Assembly (NCBI GenBank): GCA_947579665.1 | Contig: OX388341.1 | Location: forward strand, 868,001 to 932,000 | Length of the DNA: 64,000 nucleotides | From: Sympetrum striolatum | Lineage: Eukaryota > Arthropoda > Insecta > Odonata > Libellulidae | Direction: 5' to 3' | Part shown: piece by piece, positions 62,201 through 64,000 of the stretch | Layout: each line of letters opens with the position of its first letter | Position numbering within the stretch: position 1 is the first letter of the stretch | Notes under the pieces: generated by a model | The model's input: only the letters and a program-made list of their open reading frames with translations | What the model was told of the DNA's origin: nothing | Databases searched by the model: none | Program-made: the position numbers and the translations under genes

Positions 62201-64000
62201 AGGAATCCAGTGAACCCACTTATATCTCGAGTATTCCGATCCTGGAAAGGCCTTTCGAAGGAGAGCCATTGGAAATCTGTTACAATGAGAATAAAGCTCT
62301 TTCGCTTCGTTGTGGTAATATTTATCGATCGAAATTGTTTTGCGTAGCTCATGAATAGAAGAAATATTCAAATTTATACGCATCGAAGAATTTCCGATAT
62401 TTTTCAATCCGACCTGTATTTTTCTCAGCTTCGAGGTTAGTTACTATATCCTGGCTTATTACCTTTCAAGCTAAGAAAATCACATAAAATCATTTAACAG
62501 AAGAAATACAGGATTAAATATGAATAAAAGAAACTTAACTCCTGAATTTAGTTATTTGAATTTTTCTCACGACCATTTTCCCTCGTTCTTGATCGCAAGG
62601 AGGAAACGAATAAGGCAAGCCGTACAACCCGCGAAGTGTGCTGCGATTAAAAAGAACGCGATTTAACATCGCGCAGTCGAGATAAAATGAATTGGGCACG
62701 GGTTTTGCATCTCATTTCATGAGCACTTGCTATCCCGGCAGCAAATTTGACAGCTAAGAAAACTTCAACGCGATAGCGGACAAAAGTGATTCAATTCTTC
62801 GTAATATTTCATATGATTTGTCGAAACGCATGTTTTGTAAATCCCTCGCAAGAGATGAGTTCGGGATTTTGGATTGAGATTATACTGTTTGTCTGCGAGT
62901 AATGCCTCGTCCATTCAGAATGATACATCTTAAAGGGACTGATTACTTACATAGGGTCTCTTCGAACAACGTACCGAACCCGAGGCTTCGACCGAAGGGC
63001 TTCTTTCATTGATGAATATTAGCTAACGCATTGATGGAATGGCCATGGAAGGTATTTCCGTTTCGAGTAATACGAGTCTTTCCAATGCTAAAATGATTTT
63101 CAATGCTTTCATCATCGTCGAATATTTTCAAAGTCCTTCCGAAAATTATGCAACGATTCCGAATTTAAAATGACTATAATTATTTGCTCTTTCAATCAAT
63201 GCTTCAAGATTCAATTTCTAATCTTCTATAATTGTTATGTACAATAAAATTTTTTCATTCTATATCTTTTCCATGATAAAGCAAATCTTATAGAATACCT
63301 ACTAGATTAGAATAATTGTGTAAATATGTTAAGCATTAATTCTGAAATTTTCTTGGATTTATCTAGAACTTCGTACCATATTATATGCATACTTATTATA
63401 TGCATATATGTATATTTACTATGCGTATTTATTATACACTCCATTTACTTTTAGAAACAAATTACAAAAAGTGAAGATTTTGAGAGAATATAGAGTAGTT
63501 GCGTTTATAATACCATTGTAACTTTGACGGAGGCCTAAAATGATTCAAAAATGTTAAACTATTTTTTCTGCCGAAGCACGGCTTCAAAAACAGCTTCCGT
63601 ATTCAAAGCGCCCCATCATATTCCAAAAAGAGCTCTCGGAGTTCTAAGGGAATGATCGTCTTCCTCACAAATCCGCAGCCAACGCATTCGAGTGTTATGT
63701 CCGCCCGTCCCTCTGCAGAACCACTGGACTGAAATCGATCTCGAAGACGCCATCGGAGTGTGCCAAGGGCAGCTCATTAGAAGATCGGAGATGACTTTGA
63801 TGGATAGTTAGGTCTCCGGAAAGTTTGGGAGAAAGTATGGGAAAATGGATGAAGTTTGTAAATGGATGAAGTTTGTAAAAGGAAAGAAGAGATCCACAGA
63901 GACATGCGCGTAAATTGATTTGGAGAGAACTGAAAGTCTCGTTTCTACTTCCGTTGACTTCCAGGAATATCATTGGATATCACAGACAACATTTTCATTG
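56241..64000. other. Unassigned 7.8-kb stretch
   Basis: No recognisable gene. The longest open stretch (60431-61009, 192 codons) opens at GTG and has no known motif. An ATG at 60525, after a pyrimidine-rich tract ending in AG, opens a 54-codon frame starting MPRKKRGKTT; this is noted as a finding only. A TA microsatellite lies at 61399-61417. Nothing else structured is visible by eye. Confidence 0.4.

Overview
This window looks like animal, most likely arthropod (probably insect), nuclear DNA. It is AT-rich, has no long open frames and no operon-like packing, and carries eukaryotic elements: hAT DNA transposons with 8-bp target-site duplications, decayed non-LTR retrotransposons (LINEs), tRNA-derived SINEs, and TA and GT microsatellites. 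I found no intact protein-coding gene, rRNA or convincing functional tRNA. Every coding-like stretch I recognise is a broken transposase or reverse transcriptase. The insect assignment rests on general repeat character, not on a marker gene, and I do not name a species.

Layout. From 1 to about 19.5 kb the window is a transposon graveyard. A hAT element with both ends and a perfect target-site duplication (1204-4161) carries a tRNA-like cassette inside it. A second, older hAT (4868-6977) contains two LINE tails. Next come a TA array (7255-7326), two LINE C-terminal fragments (about 8784-9062 and 9130-9545), a larger wrecked LINE with its reverse-transcriptase FADD motif (about 12990-14700), another LINE tail scrap (16795-16905), a tandem pair of 3'-end-like repeats (17331-18556), a further LINE tail (18730-18850) and a probable retroelement 3' end (19322-19485).

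From about 19.5 kb to 64 kb recognisable transposons become sparse. The exceptions are a roughly 1-kb element with 14-bp inverted ends and 316-bp internal repeats (33964-34960), three copies of a SINE with a tRNA-like head (27739-27874, 45260-45321, 56142-56230) and a head-to-head pair of tRNA-like copies forming a 71-bp inverted repeat (47969-48192). The rest is unassigned intergenic or intronic DNA with a few GC-richer islands, a 19-bp minisatellite and polypyrimidine tracts.

The most interesting signal is the set of tRNA-like sequences. At 2579-2703 and at 48067-48184 the same design appears twice with unrelated sequence: a foldable tRNA-like body with good Pol III A and B boxes, a T-run like a Pol III terminator right after it, and inverted-repeat arms on both sides. 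A separate SINE family has a tRNA-like head, a short body ending in an AAGCAC-type box and an (ACT)n tail; one of its copies is only 89 bp yet has a perfect 10-bp target-site duplication.
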